From positions 1-64,000 of the forward strand of contig JBDRZP010000008.1 of the NCBI GenBank assembly GCA_039804025.1: a stretch of DNA of 64,000 nucleotides, in the 5' to 3' direction. Positions 35,446 through 45,035 of this stretch are shown one piece after another. The number at the start of each line of letters is the position of its first letter. Position 1 is the first letter of the stretch. Under the pieces are notes generated by a model. That model did no database searches and was not told the DNA's origin. It saw only the letters and a program-made list of their open reading frames with translations. Both the position numbers and the translations under genes were made by a program. This DNA comes from a candidate division WOR-3 bacterium (GTDB taxonomy: Bacteria > Hydrothermota > Hydrothermia > Hydrothermales > JAJRUZ01).

Positions 35446-36287
35446 TGATGAAAAGAATTTTTAATTTAGGAGATCTTAAATTAATACATTTATCTTTTGG
35501 AACATTTAAACTTGATGGGGGGGCAATGTTTGGTGTTGTTCCTAAGGTTTTATGGTCAAAAAGCATAAAACCTGATAGGAATAACAGGATAACACTTGGT
35601 TTAAATCCCCTTTTAGTAATAGGTAAGGATTTTAAACTTTTAATAGATAATGGAACTGGTAATAAATATTCTGAAAAGGAATTTGAAATTTATGGAATTA
35701 AATTAAAAAGTGATCCCTTTAAAATTTATGGAATAAAGAAAGAAGAAATAACTCATGTTGTTTTGACTCATTTACATTTTGATCATGCTGGTGGTTCAAC
35801 AGAGTATGTTGATGATAAACTATCTATTTCTTATCCAAATGCAATTTTTTATGTCCAGAAGAAAGAATTTGAAGATGCGATGAATCCAAATGAAAGGACA
35901 AGGGCTTCTTATAAAAAAGAAAACTTTGAGCCTATTTATATAGAAGGAAAACTTTTTTTAATAGATGGTGATATGGAAATTTTACCTGGTATAAAACTCA
36001 TTCATACAGGTGGACACACACGGGGACATCAATTTGTTTTGATAGAAAGTAAAGGTGAAAAGGCAATTTATTTTGGTGATATAGTTCCGACAAGTTATCA
36101 TGTTCCGCTTCCCTATATAATGGGATATGATACATTCCCTCTTTTAACACTTGAGGTTAGAAGAAAATATTATGAATTAGCATCAAAGGAAAAGTGGCTT
36201 ACTTTTTTTGAACATGACCCTATCCCAAGAGCAGGTTTAATAAAAGAAAATGATGGTAAATATTTTTTTGAGGAAATAAAACCTTGA
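35445..36287 (+). CDS. Metallo-beta-lactamase-fold hydrolase
   Basis: 280 aa from the ATG at 35445 (a second ATG follows at 35448). Zinc motif THLHFDHAGG, later HTGGHTRGHQ and YFGDIVPTSYH, FFEHDP, as in lactonase-like/N-acyl homoserine lactone-type MBL hydrolases. Substrate unknown. Start overlaps the YjbQ stop by one base (TGATG) with AAGGAG upstream. Confidence 0.9.
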   Translation: MMKRIFNLGDLKLIHLSFGTFKLDGGAMFGVVPKVLWSKSIKPDRNNRITLGLNPLLVIGKDFKLLIDNGTGNKYSEKEFEIYGIKLKSDPFKIYGIKKEEITHVVLTHLHFDHAGGSTEYVDDKLSISYPNAIFYVQKKEFEDAMNPNERTRASYKKENFEPIYIEGKLFLIDGDMEILPGIKLIHTGGHTRGHQFVLIESKGEKAIYFGDIVPTSYHVPLPYIMGYDTFPLLTLEVRRKYYELASKEKWLTFFEHDPIPRAGLIKENDGKYFFEEIKP

Positions 36288-37291
36288 AAGTTTTTATTTT
36301 AGGAGCAGGTAGGTGGGGAACAGCACTTTCCTATATATGTTCTTTTAATTTTGAAAAAGTTTATTTATGGGATAAAAATTCTTTAATTCTTGAAAGTATA
36401 AGTAAAGAGAGGAGAAATCCTATTTATTTTAATTTTTTTAAATATCCTGAAAAAGTAGTTCCCTCTTTTGATTTAGAAAAATGTATTAACGATTCAGATG
36501 TTTTTATTTCTGCCATTCCAACACAGTATGTAAGAGGTGTTTGGGAAGAGTTAGAAAGGTTTATAAAAAAACCAAAAATTATAATCTCAGCTTCAAAGGG
36601 ACTTGAAATTAAAAAACTTGAAAGACCAAGTGAGATAATAAGGGAGGTTTTAAAGAGAAAGGCTAAAAAAATTTTTGTTTTATCAGGTCCAAACTTTGCA
36701 GAAGAAGTTATAAGAAATGTTCCTTCCCTTACTGTTCTTGCAGGTCCAGAAGGAGATGAGATAAAAAAACTTCAAAAATTACTTACAACTTTCTTTTTTA
36801 GAGTTTATATTTCCCATGACATAAAAGGTGTTGAACTGGGAGGAGCATTAAAAAATGTTTATGCTATAGGAGCTGGAATACTTGATGGACTCAATTTAGG
36901 TTTAAATGCAAGGGCAGCTTTTTTAACAAGGTCTCTTGTTGAAATGTCAAGATTTGGGAAGGAATTTGGTGCAAGGTCCCATACTTTTTCAGGGCTCTCA
37001 GGACTTGGAGACCTTCTTTTAACTGCAACAGGTGATCTATCAAGAAATAGAAATTTTGGAATTTTAATTGGAAAAGGTGAGAGTATAGAGGAATCTCTTA
37101 AAAAAATTAAAACTGTTGAAGGTTTTTATACTTTAAAACCTTATGTAAAGTTGGCTGAAAAAAAGGGAATTTATATTCCAATAGCAAAAAAATTGTATGA
37201 GGTTTTGTATGATAAGAAGGATTTAAAGATTGCAATAAAAGAACTTATGGACAGACCTTTAAAGTATGAGGATGTTCCAGGTTTTGTTTGA
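36284..37291 (+). CDS. gpsA: Glycerol-3-phosphate dehydrogenase [NAD(P)+]
   Basis: 335 aa. Rossmann start ILGAGRWGTALSYI, KGLEIKKLERPSE, LSGPNFAEEV, and the catalytic region ALKNVYAIGAGILDGLNLG plus NARAAFLTRSLVEM and SGLSGLGDLLLTA. Makes sn-glycerol 3-phosphate for phospholipids. The start is a TTG at 36284 overlapping the previous stop (TTGA). Confidence 0.97.
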   Translation: MKVFILGAGRWGTALSYICSFNFEKVYLWDKNSLILESISKERRNPIYFNFFKYPEKVVPSFDLEKCINDSDVFISAIPTQYVRGVWEELERFIKKPKIIISASKGLEIKKLERPSEIIREVLKRKAKKIFVLSGPNFAEEVIRNVPSLTVLAGPEGDEIKKLQKLLTTFFFRVYISHDIKGVELGGALKNVYAIGAGILDGLNLGLNARAAFLTRSLVEMSRFGKEFGARSHTFSGLSGLGDLLLTATGDLSRNRNFGILIGKGESIEESLKKIKTVEGFYTLKPYVKLAEKKGIYIPIAKKLYEVLYDKKDLKIAIKELMDRPLKYEDVPGFV

Positions 37292-37293
37292 TT

Positions 37294-38004
37294 ATGAAAA
37301 TAAAGGTAATAACCTTTGATTATTGGGATACCCTTGTTCCAATTGATGAGGAAAAGATAAAAAAGATGAGGGAGGAAAGAGCAAAGGAGGTTGTAGGATT
37401 TTTAAAGGAAAAGGGATACAGTTTTTCTTATGAAGAAGTTAAGGAAATTTCAAGTAAAGTTTGGGAGCTTTACAGGGTAAATCCAATTAATAATAAAGAA
37501 GTGACTCTTAATATTATGGTTGAAGAAATTTTAAAAAATCTAAAAATTAGAAAAAGTAAGAAAATGGTTGAAAGTCTCGTAAAAATTTATGAAGAATATC
37601 TTTATAAAGCTGGTTTAAGTGTTGATAAGGAGGTAATAGAGGTTATAAAAATATTAAAAGAAAGAGGGTTTAAGCTTGGTATTGTTTCAAACACACCTGG
37701 GGGAAATGTGGAAAAGAAAATTCTTGAAGATGCAGGAATTTCATCTTTTTTTGATATAATGCTTTTTTCTTCTTTTGAAGGTGTAAGAAAACCGCATCCA
37801 GAGATTTTTATGAAAGTTATAAATTTTTTTAAAATAAAACCTGAAGAACTCTTACACATTGGGGATACTCCTGAACTTGATATAGAAGGTCCTTTAAAAA
37901 TAGGTGCAAGGGCTATTTTATGGAATCCTAAGGGGAAAAAAGTAAAAGAGGATATTATAAGTATTAATAATTGGAAAGAATTAATAAATTTTGTTATAGA
38001 ATAG
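37294..38004 (+). CDS. HAD-family hydrolase
   Basis: 236 aa from the ATG at 37294 (an in-frame TTG lies two codons earlier). Motif I TFDYWDTLVP, motif II VSNTPGG, motif III Lys in RKPHPEIF, motif IV GDTPELDIEG; a helical cap of C1 type sits between I and II. Probably a phosphatase with unknown substrate. Last gene of the run beginning with E1 alpha. Confidence 0.9.
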   Translation: MKIKVITFDYWDTLVPIDEEKIKKMREERAKEVVGFLKEKGYSFSYEEVKEISSKVWELYRVNPINNKEVTLNIMVEEILKNLKIRKSKKMVESLVKIYEEYLYKAGLSVDKEVIEVIKILKERGFKLGIVSNTPGGNVEKKILEDAGISSFFDIMLFSSFEGVRKPHPEIFMKVINFFKIKPEELLHIGDTPELDIEGPLKIGARAILWNPKGKKVKEDIISINNWKELINFVIE

Positions 38005-38020
38005 ATATTTTCTTTAAAAT
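37991..38020 (+). promoter_or_regulatory. Promoter of cyclase/AAA/TPR gene
   Basis: TTGTTA, 18 nt, TAAAAT, then 9 nt to the ATG at 38030. The -35 box lies inside the end of the HAD gene. Confidence 0.45.
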
Positions 38021-38029
38021 TTAGATAGG

Positions 38030-41000
38030 ATGTCCATAAAATGTCCAAAGTGTTCTTTTGAAAATCCTGATGGTTTTGTTTTCTGTGGTAAATGTGGTTC
38101 AAGATTAATAGAGGAGAAAAAAGGTGAGAGGAAAAGAGTTTCAGTTATGTTTGTTGATGTGGCTGGTTTTACAAGTCTTTCAGAAAAAAGAGATGCAGAA
38201 GATGTTGTTAAAATTCTAAATATCTTTTTTACAGAGGTAAAGAAAATTGTGGAATATTATGATGGAAAGATTGATAAATACATAGGAGATGCATGTTTAT
38301 GTTTTTTTGGAGTAAAAGGGGGATACGAAAATCATGCAGAAAAGGCAATAAGGGCAGCTCTTGAAATACTTAATTTTGTAAAAAATTTAAAAAAAGAATA
38401 TGGAATAGGTGTGCATGTAGGTATAAATTCAGGAGAAATACTTTTAACAGGTATAGGTCTTAGTGAAACTCTTGATTATACAGTAATAGGTGACACTGTT
38501 AATCTTGCTCAACGTATAGAATCATTATCCGGTATTGATGAAATACTTGTAAGTGAAACAACAAAAAATTTAGCAGGTGACATATTTCTTTTTGAAAGTT
38601 TGGGAGCTCAAAAAGTTAAAGGTAAAAAAGAAAAAATTAAAATTTTTAAAGTTTTGGGATTATCTGAGGAGTTAAAAGAAAGTAGAAGATTTTTCTTTGT
38701 TGGAAGAAAAGAAATTATTGATAAGATTTTAAAGGAAATTAATGAAAATAAAAAAATTAAAGTTTTTGTTATATATGGACCCCCTGGTATTGGTAAAACT
38801 TCACTTCTCAATAAAATTAAAGATTTAATTGAAAGGGAATATAAAGTTTATAGTTTCCGAGCCTCTCCCTTTGGAGGAGAATTCAATATCTTTTCTTCTG
38901 AATTCAAGAAGAGTTTTGATTTTAAAAAAGAAGAAGATTATTTTAATTTTATTGATTATATTGAGAAAAAAAAGAAAACAATTTTTATTCTTGATGATAT
39001 GCAATGGGCTGATTTTCTCTCTTATGAATTTATAAAATTTATAATTGAAAGAATTAAAATACCACTTACTTTAATAATTGCCACAAGAAATAAGGATGTA
39101 ATTTTAAGAAGATTAAAGGGGGTTGATTTGGATTTTATAGAATTAAAAGGGTTTGATTATGAAGAATTTAAAGAATTTATAAATAAATTGAATATTTCTC
39201 TTCCAGTTCATTATCAGGAAGAAATATTTGAAAAAACAAAGGGTAATCCTTTATTCATTAATGAAATTCTTATATCAAAGGGGAAAAAAATACCTGACAG
39301 GATTGATCTCGTTTTAATGTCAGAAGTTGAAAATCTTGATGAAAGTTTAAAAGAGATATTAAAAAAAGTTTCTGTCTTAGGTCCTTCTTTTGAGGAAAAA
39401 GCTTTGAGTTTGATTGATATAGAAAGCAAAGATTTAGAAAAGTTGGTTGAAAAGGCTTACTTATTTAAGGAAGAGAATAAATATTATTTTAAAACTCCTC
39501 TTTTCCAGGAAACAATATATAACACTCTTTTAAAGGAGGAAAGAAGGGATATTCATAGAAAAATATGGAAAAATTCAAAAGATAAAGAAAATATTTTTTC
39601 AATCTATCATGCCTTTAGAGGTGAACTATTCGATGATGTTATAAAATTTGGGGAAAAAATGCTTAATATTCTATATGAAAGGGGAAGTATAAGTGATTTG
39701 AAATTAATAACAGATTTTCTAATTGAAAGTTATAAAGAAAAAAATTTAGAAGTTTCTAAAAACTGTATTTATAAGAGAATATATTCCCTTTTACATCTTG
39801 GTTTTCTGGAGGAAGCTAAAATTTTGATAGAAAATTTAAGTAAGGAAGATATAAATTACTATGATTTCCTTTCACTTTATTTCAGTTTTAAAGGAGAAAA
39901 AGAAAAATCTCTCTATATTCTTAAAAAAGGCATAAGTTTACTGGGAGATAAAGGTAAAAAACTTTTTTTATCCCTTGCTGATGTTTTACTTGATATGGGA
40001 GAATTTAAAGAGGGTTTTTTGATTCTTGAAAAGATAAAAGATGAGGTTTCCTTTTTTGAAAAAAGAGATAGGTTGAAATTTATGAATTTATACCAAACAG
40101 CTCTTGAAAACACCGGTAAATATAAAAAGTCACTTGAAATATGTTATAAGCTTTATAAAGAAAAAGAAAATCTTTCACTTAGTGAACTTGCAGCTCTTGA
40201 ATCAAGTATTGCATTAAATAATTTAATCCTTGGCAATTTAGAGGATGCTGAAATCTGGTTTGAAAAATCTATAGAGAAATATAACTTTTTAAGAGAATAT
40301 AAATCTCTTTACCCTGTTCTTGTTGAATATTCTTATCTTTTGTATACGAAAGGGGAATTTGAAAAAGCTTTAAAAAATTTAAAAAAGGCAAGGTATCTGG
40401 CAGAGTCGATGAGAGATAAAGAATACCTTGCAAAGATAGATGCTTACGAAGGGATAGTATTCCTTTCTTTGGGTAAAATAAAAAAGGCAGAAAAATCTTT
40501 TGAAAACTCAAAAATTTTTTTGGACTCAGAAGAACTTTTTAAAGGTGTTAATTTAACAGTTATTCATAATTATGCAACTCTCTTATTATATAAAAGGAAA
40601 TTTGAGGATAGTATTACTTATTTTAAAAAACTTATAGAACTATCAAGAAAAGAAAAGGATAAATATGGAGAAAATTTCAATCTTTATTCTCTTTCTTTAA
40701 GTTATTTTTTGTTAGGAGACATTGATAATTCAATAAAATACATAGAAGAACCTCTTTTTTATTCTAAAAAGGAGAAGTTAAAAGTTTTTTATTTTAGGGT
40801 TTTATCACTTCTTTTTAAAATAAAGGTAATTAAAAAGGAAAATAAAACTGAAATTTTAAGAAAAATGGAAGAGATTATAGAAAATACCAAAAGAAGGGAC
40901 TTACTTTTACTTTATAATTTTTACAAATTGTGGCTGAATAAGATAGATTTTAAAAAGATTAAAAGTGAACTTAGAAATTTAAAAAAGGAACTAAAATTTA

Positions 41001-41053
41001 ATATTTATCTTATAGAAAAATACTCTTTAGATGTTTTAAAGAAATTTATTTAA
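38030..41053 (+). CDS. Zinc-ribbon / class III nucleotidyl cyclase / AAA / TPR signalling protein
   Basis: 1007 aa. Residues 3-25 are a zinc ribbon (CPKC..CGKCG). About 35-205 is a class III cyclase: metal Asp in MFVDVAGFTSL and GDACLCFFG, DYTVIGDTVNLAQRIESL with the transition-state Asn-Arg. Then a P-loop ATPase (YGPPGIGKTSLLNK, about 250) with Walker B IFILDDMQWADF, and a long C-terminal half of TPR-like helices. Architecture known from mycobacterial and cyanobacterial ATPase-cyclases. Soluble; input signal unknown. The end overlaps the convergent gene by 8 nt. Confidence 0.92.
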   Translation: MSIKCPKCSFENPDGFVFCGKCGSRLIEEKKGERKRVSVMFVDVAGFTSLSEKRDAEDVVKILNIFFTEVKKIVEYYDGKIDKYIGDACLCFFGVKGGYENHAEKAIRAALEILNFVKNLKKEYGIGVHVGINSGEILLTGIGLSETLDYTVIGDTVNLAQRIESLSGIDEILVSETTKNLAGDIFLFESLGAQKVKGKKEKIKIFKVLGLSEELKESRRFFFVGRKEIIDKILKEINENKKIKVFVIYGPPGIGKTSLLNKIKDLIEREYKVYSFRASPFGGEFNIFSSEFKKSFDFKKEEDYFNFIDYIEKKKKTIFILDDMQWADFLSYEFIKFIIERIKIPLTLIIATRNKDVILRRLKGVDLDFIELKGFDYEEFKEFINKLNISLPVHYQEEIFEKTKGNPLFINEILISKGKKIPDRIDLVLMSEVENLDESLKEILKKVSVLGPSFEEKALSLIDIESKDLEKLVEKAYLFKEENKYYFKTPLFQETIYNTLLKEERRDIHRKIWKNSKDKENIFSIYHAFRGELFDDVIKFGEKMLNILYERGSISDLKLITDFLIESYKEKNLEVSKNCIYKRIYSLLHLGFLEEAKILIENLSKEDINYYDFLSLYFSFKGEKEKSLYILKKGISLLGDKGKKLFLSLADVLLDMGEFKEGFLILEKIKDEVSFFEKRDRLKFMNLYQTALENTGKYKKSLEICYKLYKEKENLSLSELAALESSIALNNLILGNLEDAEIWFEKSIEKYNFLREYKSLYPVLVEYSYLLYTKGEFEKALKNLKKARYLAESMRDKEYLAKIDAYEGIVFLSLGKIKKAEKSFENSKIFLDSEELFKGVNLTVIHNYATLLLYKRKFEDSITYFKKLIELSRKEKDKYGENFNLYSLSLSYFLLGDIDNSIKYIEEPLFYSKKEKLKVFYFRVLSLLFKIKVIKKENKTEILRKMEEIIENTKRRDLLLLYNFYKLWLNKIDFKKIKSELRNLKKELKFNIYLIEKYSLDVLKKFI

Positions 41054-41972
41054 TTACAATAAATTTAATTTTTTTCTGTTTTTTATTTTTCATAAAATAA
41101 ATTCCCTTATTAATTTTATATACTTTTTTCCCTGAAAGGTCATAGAAAAATCTATCAATTAAATTTGAGTTTTTATCTATAAAATAACTTGTTTTTGTTT
41201 TAATTTCAGAATTAAATTTATAGGATTCATTTATTCCCACACTCTCTAATAGTGCTGATCCTCTACCTGAACTTCTATTTATTTTCATTACAAAACCTGG
41301 AGCTGAATCAATCTGGAAAAATTCTTCCTTTGCTAATCCCTGAAATATATTTCCAAAATTATTAGGAGCCCACCAGCGGTCAATGGAAATATAATGATTA
41401 AGTGTAAGTCCATTTCCGAATTTACCTGTCCCCCAATATTCAATTTTAATGTGATAGGCTTTAATCAAACCTATTACAATATCTAAAGTATCCATTTTTA
41501 AGAATTTTCCCTGTCCGCTCTGAATTATTACAGTATCATTAATATTATCTCTATCAATGTCTGTTATTAATTTTTCATTTATCGGACTGAGATCCCATGA
41601 ATAATTGCGGAATCTTAATGAATGTGTATCTGGAATTATTTTTATATTATTTATGACTTTACTTTCAAACCCGTATACTGGAATAACAGGTCCTGAAACC
41701 CATAAAGAATTAATAGTGTCCAGCTCTTTAAAAATTAATGTGTCATTAATTATGAAAACGGATGATTCTCTTGAATAATAAGCTTGTGAAAGTGTATCAG
41801 TTGGTTGAAATATAGTGATAGATAAGGATAATGTAGAACCTAAATGAACATAGGGTGTTTTAAGAGTATCAAAACCTGAATAATTTAATGTAACAGGTTT
41901 ATCAAGACCCCAGTAAGAGAGTATTCCTGCTTTTAGTTGTGTGAAGATTATTAAAATTATAAATTTTTTCAT
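41046..41972 (-). CDS. Secreted hypothetical protein with short sorting tail
   Basis: 308 aa. Signal peptide (MKKFIILIIFTQLKAG), beta-rich body with several NDT and DRDNINDTV stretches, and a truncated T9SS-like tail of about 40 residues (RFFYDLSGKKVYKINKGIYF..KFIVIK). No known domain. Strong SD AAGGAGG. Single gene between the cyclase and the fad operon. Confidence 0.75.
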   Translation of the reverse strand: MKKFIILIIFTQLKAGILSYWGLDKPVTLNYSGFDTLKTPYVHLGSTLSLSITIFQPTDTLSQAYYSRESSVFIINDTLIFKELDTINSLWVSGPVIPVYGFESKVINNIKIIPDTHSLRFRNYSWDLSPINEKLITDIDRDNINDTVIIQSGQGKFLKMDTLDIVIGLIKAYHIKIEYWGTGKFGNGLTLNHYISIDRWWAPNNFGNIFQGLAKEEFFQIDSAPGFVMKINRSSGRGSALLESVGINESYKFNSEIKTKTSYFIDKNSNLIDRFFYDLSGKKVYKINKGIYFMKNKKQKKIKFIVIK

Positions 41973-42042
41973 ACTTTTACCTCCTTTTGTTTAATTATAC
42001 AGTTTAATTTTAATTTTTAAAGTGATTTATCTCACATTTTAA

Positions 42043-43827
42043 TTAAACAACTGAAAAAGGATATTTTCCGAGTTCATATGTTTTTTCTGCAATTTTTCTT
42101 CCTATACCTATAACATCAGAGGGATTATACCATTTTGTAAACTTCTTTATTCCTGTCAAAAGAAGCCTTAATTCATCTCCCTTTTTACAGTTTGTCAGAA
42201 TTTTCCTTGAATAACTTTCCATTTTTTCTAAGTAATTGGGGGCGTAATATTTTATGCATAATACCATCAGTTCATTTTCCTTACCTATTTTTCTTAATTT
42301 TTCTGATCTTAATATAGCACTTTCAAAAGCATAGGTTTCAATAATCATATCCGAAATTGTAGCAAGAATTTCTTCTTCATCTCTTAAATTTTCCTTATAA
42401 ACCTGTGCTGCAACTCCTGCTGAAATTAGTAAGACTTTTTTCATTAAATTTAATAATGTTTTTTCTTCACCGACTGGTCCATTTAGAACCTGAACCGTTG
42501 ATGGTGTAAAGGTAACAAATTCTTTTGATACTTTGTCAATTTCCTTCAAAAGTGGTAATTTTCCTTCAAGGGCATTTCTCATTAACATTCCTGTAATCAG
42601 GAGCCTATTTATTTCATTTGTTCCTTCAAATAATCTATTGATTCTTGAATCCCTGTAATACCTTTCAACAGGATACTCTGTTATAAATCCATATCCTCCA
42701 TATATCTGAACACATTCATCCACAACATAATCAAGAAGTTCTGAGCCATAAACTTTAAGTATTGAACATTCAACAGCATATTCCCTAATTCTTTTCATAG
42801 CTTCTTGTGTGTAATCAGGTGAATCAGGATTCAGTTCTTTAAGGGATTCATCTAAATTTCCTGCGAGTCTATAAGCCATACTTTCACCCATAAATATTTT
42901 TGTTACCATATTTGCAATTTTTTCCTTAATGAGCCCAAATTCAGAAATCGGCTTCCCAAATTGGACTCTTTCCTTCGCATAGCTAACTGCCTCTTTTAAA
43001 GCTCCTTTTGATGCACCTATTGTTCCAACACCAAGTTTATATCTTCCTATGTTTAAAATATTAAAAGCAATGTGATGACCTTTTCCAATTTCGTAAAGCA
43101 GATTTTCTTTTGGAACTTTTAAATTCTCAAGGGTCAAAGCACAGGTAGATGAACCCCTAATCCCCATTTTATGTTCCTCTTTTCCGATTATTAATCCATC
43201 TGAATTTCTTTCAACTATAAAAGCAGCAAAATCTTTTCCATCTACTTTTGCAAAAATTATAAATAGGTCAGCAAAACCTGCGTTTGTTATAAATTGTTTT
43301 GTTCCATTTAAAACAAAATAAGATCCTTCAAGTTTTGCGTTTGTTTTAATGTTCATTGCATCAGAACCTGCTTGAGGTTCTGTTAAAGCATAAGCTCCTA
43401 TATATTCACCAGTTGCAAGTTTTGGTAAATATTTTTTCTTCTGTTCCTCATTTCCAAATAGAACAATAGGAAGGGTTCCTATTCCAGTATGAGCTCCAAA
43501 GGTTACTGAAAAGGAACCATGCATGCTTATTTTTTCTGCAATTAACATTGATGAAACCTTATCAAGACCGAGTCCCCCGTATTTTTCAGGAATATCAGCT
43601 CCTAAAAGTCCAAGTTCTCCTGCTTTTTTTATTAATTTTCTTTGAATTTCAAAATTCTGGGATTCAATTTCATTAGTGTTTGGAAGTACTTCCTTCATTA
43701 TGAAATCTTCGGCAGTTTTTGCAATCATTTTCTGTTCCTCAGAGAAATTTTCAGGAATAAAGACCTCCTCAGGTGGGGTTTCACTTATTAAAAATCCTCC
43801 TCCCTTTTTATAAATTTTTTCTTCCAT
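42043..43827 (-). CDS. fadE: Acyl-CoA dehydrogenase
   Basis: 594 aa, the length of the FadE (YusJ) type with an extra C-terminal domain. FAD/substrate motifs: AYALTEPQAGSDAMNIKT, ITNAGFADLFIIFAK, the MGIRGSSTCALTLENL segment and YGGYGFITEYPVERYYRDSRI with GTNEI. The catalytic Glu is expected in RLFEGTNEI or the preceding helix. First oxidation step of beta-oxidation; needs an ETF not seen here. Third gene after fadN and fadA. SD AAGGAGG. Confidence 0.95.
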   Translation of the reverse strand: MEEKIYKKGGGFLISETPPEEVFIPENFSEEQKMIAKTAEDFIMKEVLPNTNEIESQNFEIQRKLIKKAGELGLLGADIPEKYGGLGLDKVSSMLIAEKISMHGSFSVTFGAHTGIGTLPIVLFGNEEQKKKYLPKLATGEYIGAYALTEPQAGSDAMNIKTNAKLEGSYFVLNGTKQFITNAGFADLFIIFAKVDGKDFAAFIVERNSDGLIIGKEEHKMGIRGSSTCALTLENLKVPKENLLYEIGKGHHIAFNILNIGRYKLGVGTIGASKGALKEAVSYAKERVQFGKPISEFGLIKEKIANMVTKIFMGESMAYRLAGNLDESLKELNPDSPDYTQEAMKRIREYAVECSILKVYGSELLDYVVDECVQIYGGYGFITEYPVERYYRDSRINRLFEGTNEINRLLITGMLMRNALEGKLPLLKEIDKVSKEFVTFTPSTVQVLNGPVGEEKTLLNLMKKVLLISAGVAAQVYKENLRDEEEILATISDMIIETYAFESAILRSEKLRKIGKENELMVLCIKYYAPNYLEKMESYSRKILTNCKKGDELRLLLTGIKKFTKWYNPSDVIGIGRKIAEKTYELGKYPFSVV

Positions 43828-43848
43828 TTTTTCCTCCTTATTTAATTT

Positions 43849-45021
43849 TCATATTAGTTCAAAAATTCCTGCTGCTCCCATTCCTCCACCTATACACATA
43901 GTTACCATTCCAAATTGAACTTTTCTTCTTCTCATTTCATTCATTAATGTAACTGTTAATTTAGCTCCTGTGCATCCAAGGGGATGTCCTAAGGCAATTG
44001 CTCCACCATTTACATTTATTCTTTCCATATCAAGGTCGAGTTCCTTAATCACTGCAAGAGATTGTGCTGCAAAAGCCTCATTTAATTCTATGAGACCTAT
44101 ATCTTCTTTATTTAAACCAGCCATTTTTAGTGCTTTAGGAATTGCTTTTACAGGTCCTATCCCCATTATCTCAGGTTCAACACCATGCACAGCATAGGTA
44201 ACAAATCTTAAAATTGGCTTAAAACCAAGTGCTTTTGCTTTTTCCTCTGACATTATAAGTAAAGCTGCCGCTCCATCTGTCATCTGTGAAGAATTTCCAG
44301 CAGTAACAGTTCCACCCTCCTTAAATACAGGTTTTAATTTTGATAAGGCTTCAATTGAAGTATCAGGTCTTATTCCTTCATCAAAATCAAGAGTTATCTC
44401 CTCTATTTTTTGTAATCCATCCTCATACTTTATAACCTTTGTGGTAACAGGAACAATTTCATCTTTAAATTTTCCATTTTCCTGAGCTTTTAAGGCTTTC
44501 ATATGACTTTCATAGGCAAATTTATCCTGTTCCTCTCTTTTAATACTATATTTTTCAGCTACTTTCTCAGCTGTTAATCCCATTGAAAGATAGTATCCAG
44601 GGAATTTTTCCATAAGTAAAGGAAATGGAGAGGTTTTAAGACCACCCATTGGAATTTTTGACATGCTTTCAACACCCCCAGCAATTATACAATCAGCCAG
44701 TCCACTTATTATTTTAGATGCAGCAATTGCGATCGCTTCAAGACCCGATGCACAGAATCTATTTACTGTCATAGCCGGAACATCTACTGGAAGTGAAGCA
44801 GCAAGTGCTACAATTCTTGCTATATTCATTCCCTGTTCACCCTCAGGAAAAGCACATCCTAAAATTAAATCATCAATTTCCTTTTTATCAATACCGGTTC
44901 TTTTGATAAGCTCTTTAACTGCACAGGTTGCAAGGTACTCGGGTCTTGTGTCTTTGAAAGAACCTTTATTTGCTTTACCTCCAGGGGTTCTAACCCCATC
45001 AACAATCACAGCTTTTTTCAT
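43849..45021 (-). CDS. fadA: Acetyl-CoA acyltransferase (thiolase)
   Basis: 390 aa. Thiolase with active-site Cys in [53 protein letters not shown] (His) and [14 protein letters not shown] (second Cys). Last step of beta-oxidation, releasing acetyl-CoA. 15 nt from fadN, 21 nt to fadE; SD AAAGGAGG. Confidence 0.97.
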   Translation of the reverse strand: MKKAVIVDGVRTPGGKANKGSFKDTRPEYLATCAVKELIKRTGIDKKEIDDLILGCAFPEGEQGMNIARIVALAASLPVDVPAMTVNRFCASGLEAIAIAASKIISGLADCIIAGGVESMSKIPMGGLKTSPFPLLMEKFPGYYLSMGLTAEKVAEKYSIKREEQDKFAYESHMKALKAQENGKFKDEIVPVTTKVIKYEDGLQKIEEITLDFDEGIRPDTSIEALSKLKPVFKEGGTVTAGNSSQMTDGAAALLIMSEEKAKALGFKPILRFVTYAVHGVEPEIMGIGPVKAIPKALKMAGLNKEDIGLIELNEAFAAQSLAVIKELDLDMERINVNGGAIALGHPLGCTGAKLTVTLMNEMRRRKVQFGMVTMCIGGGMGAAGIFELI

Positions 45022-45035
45022 TTTAAAGCCTCCTT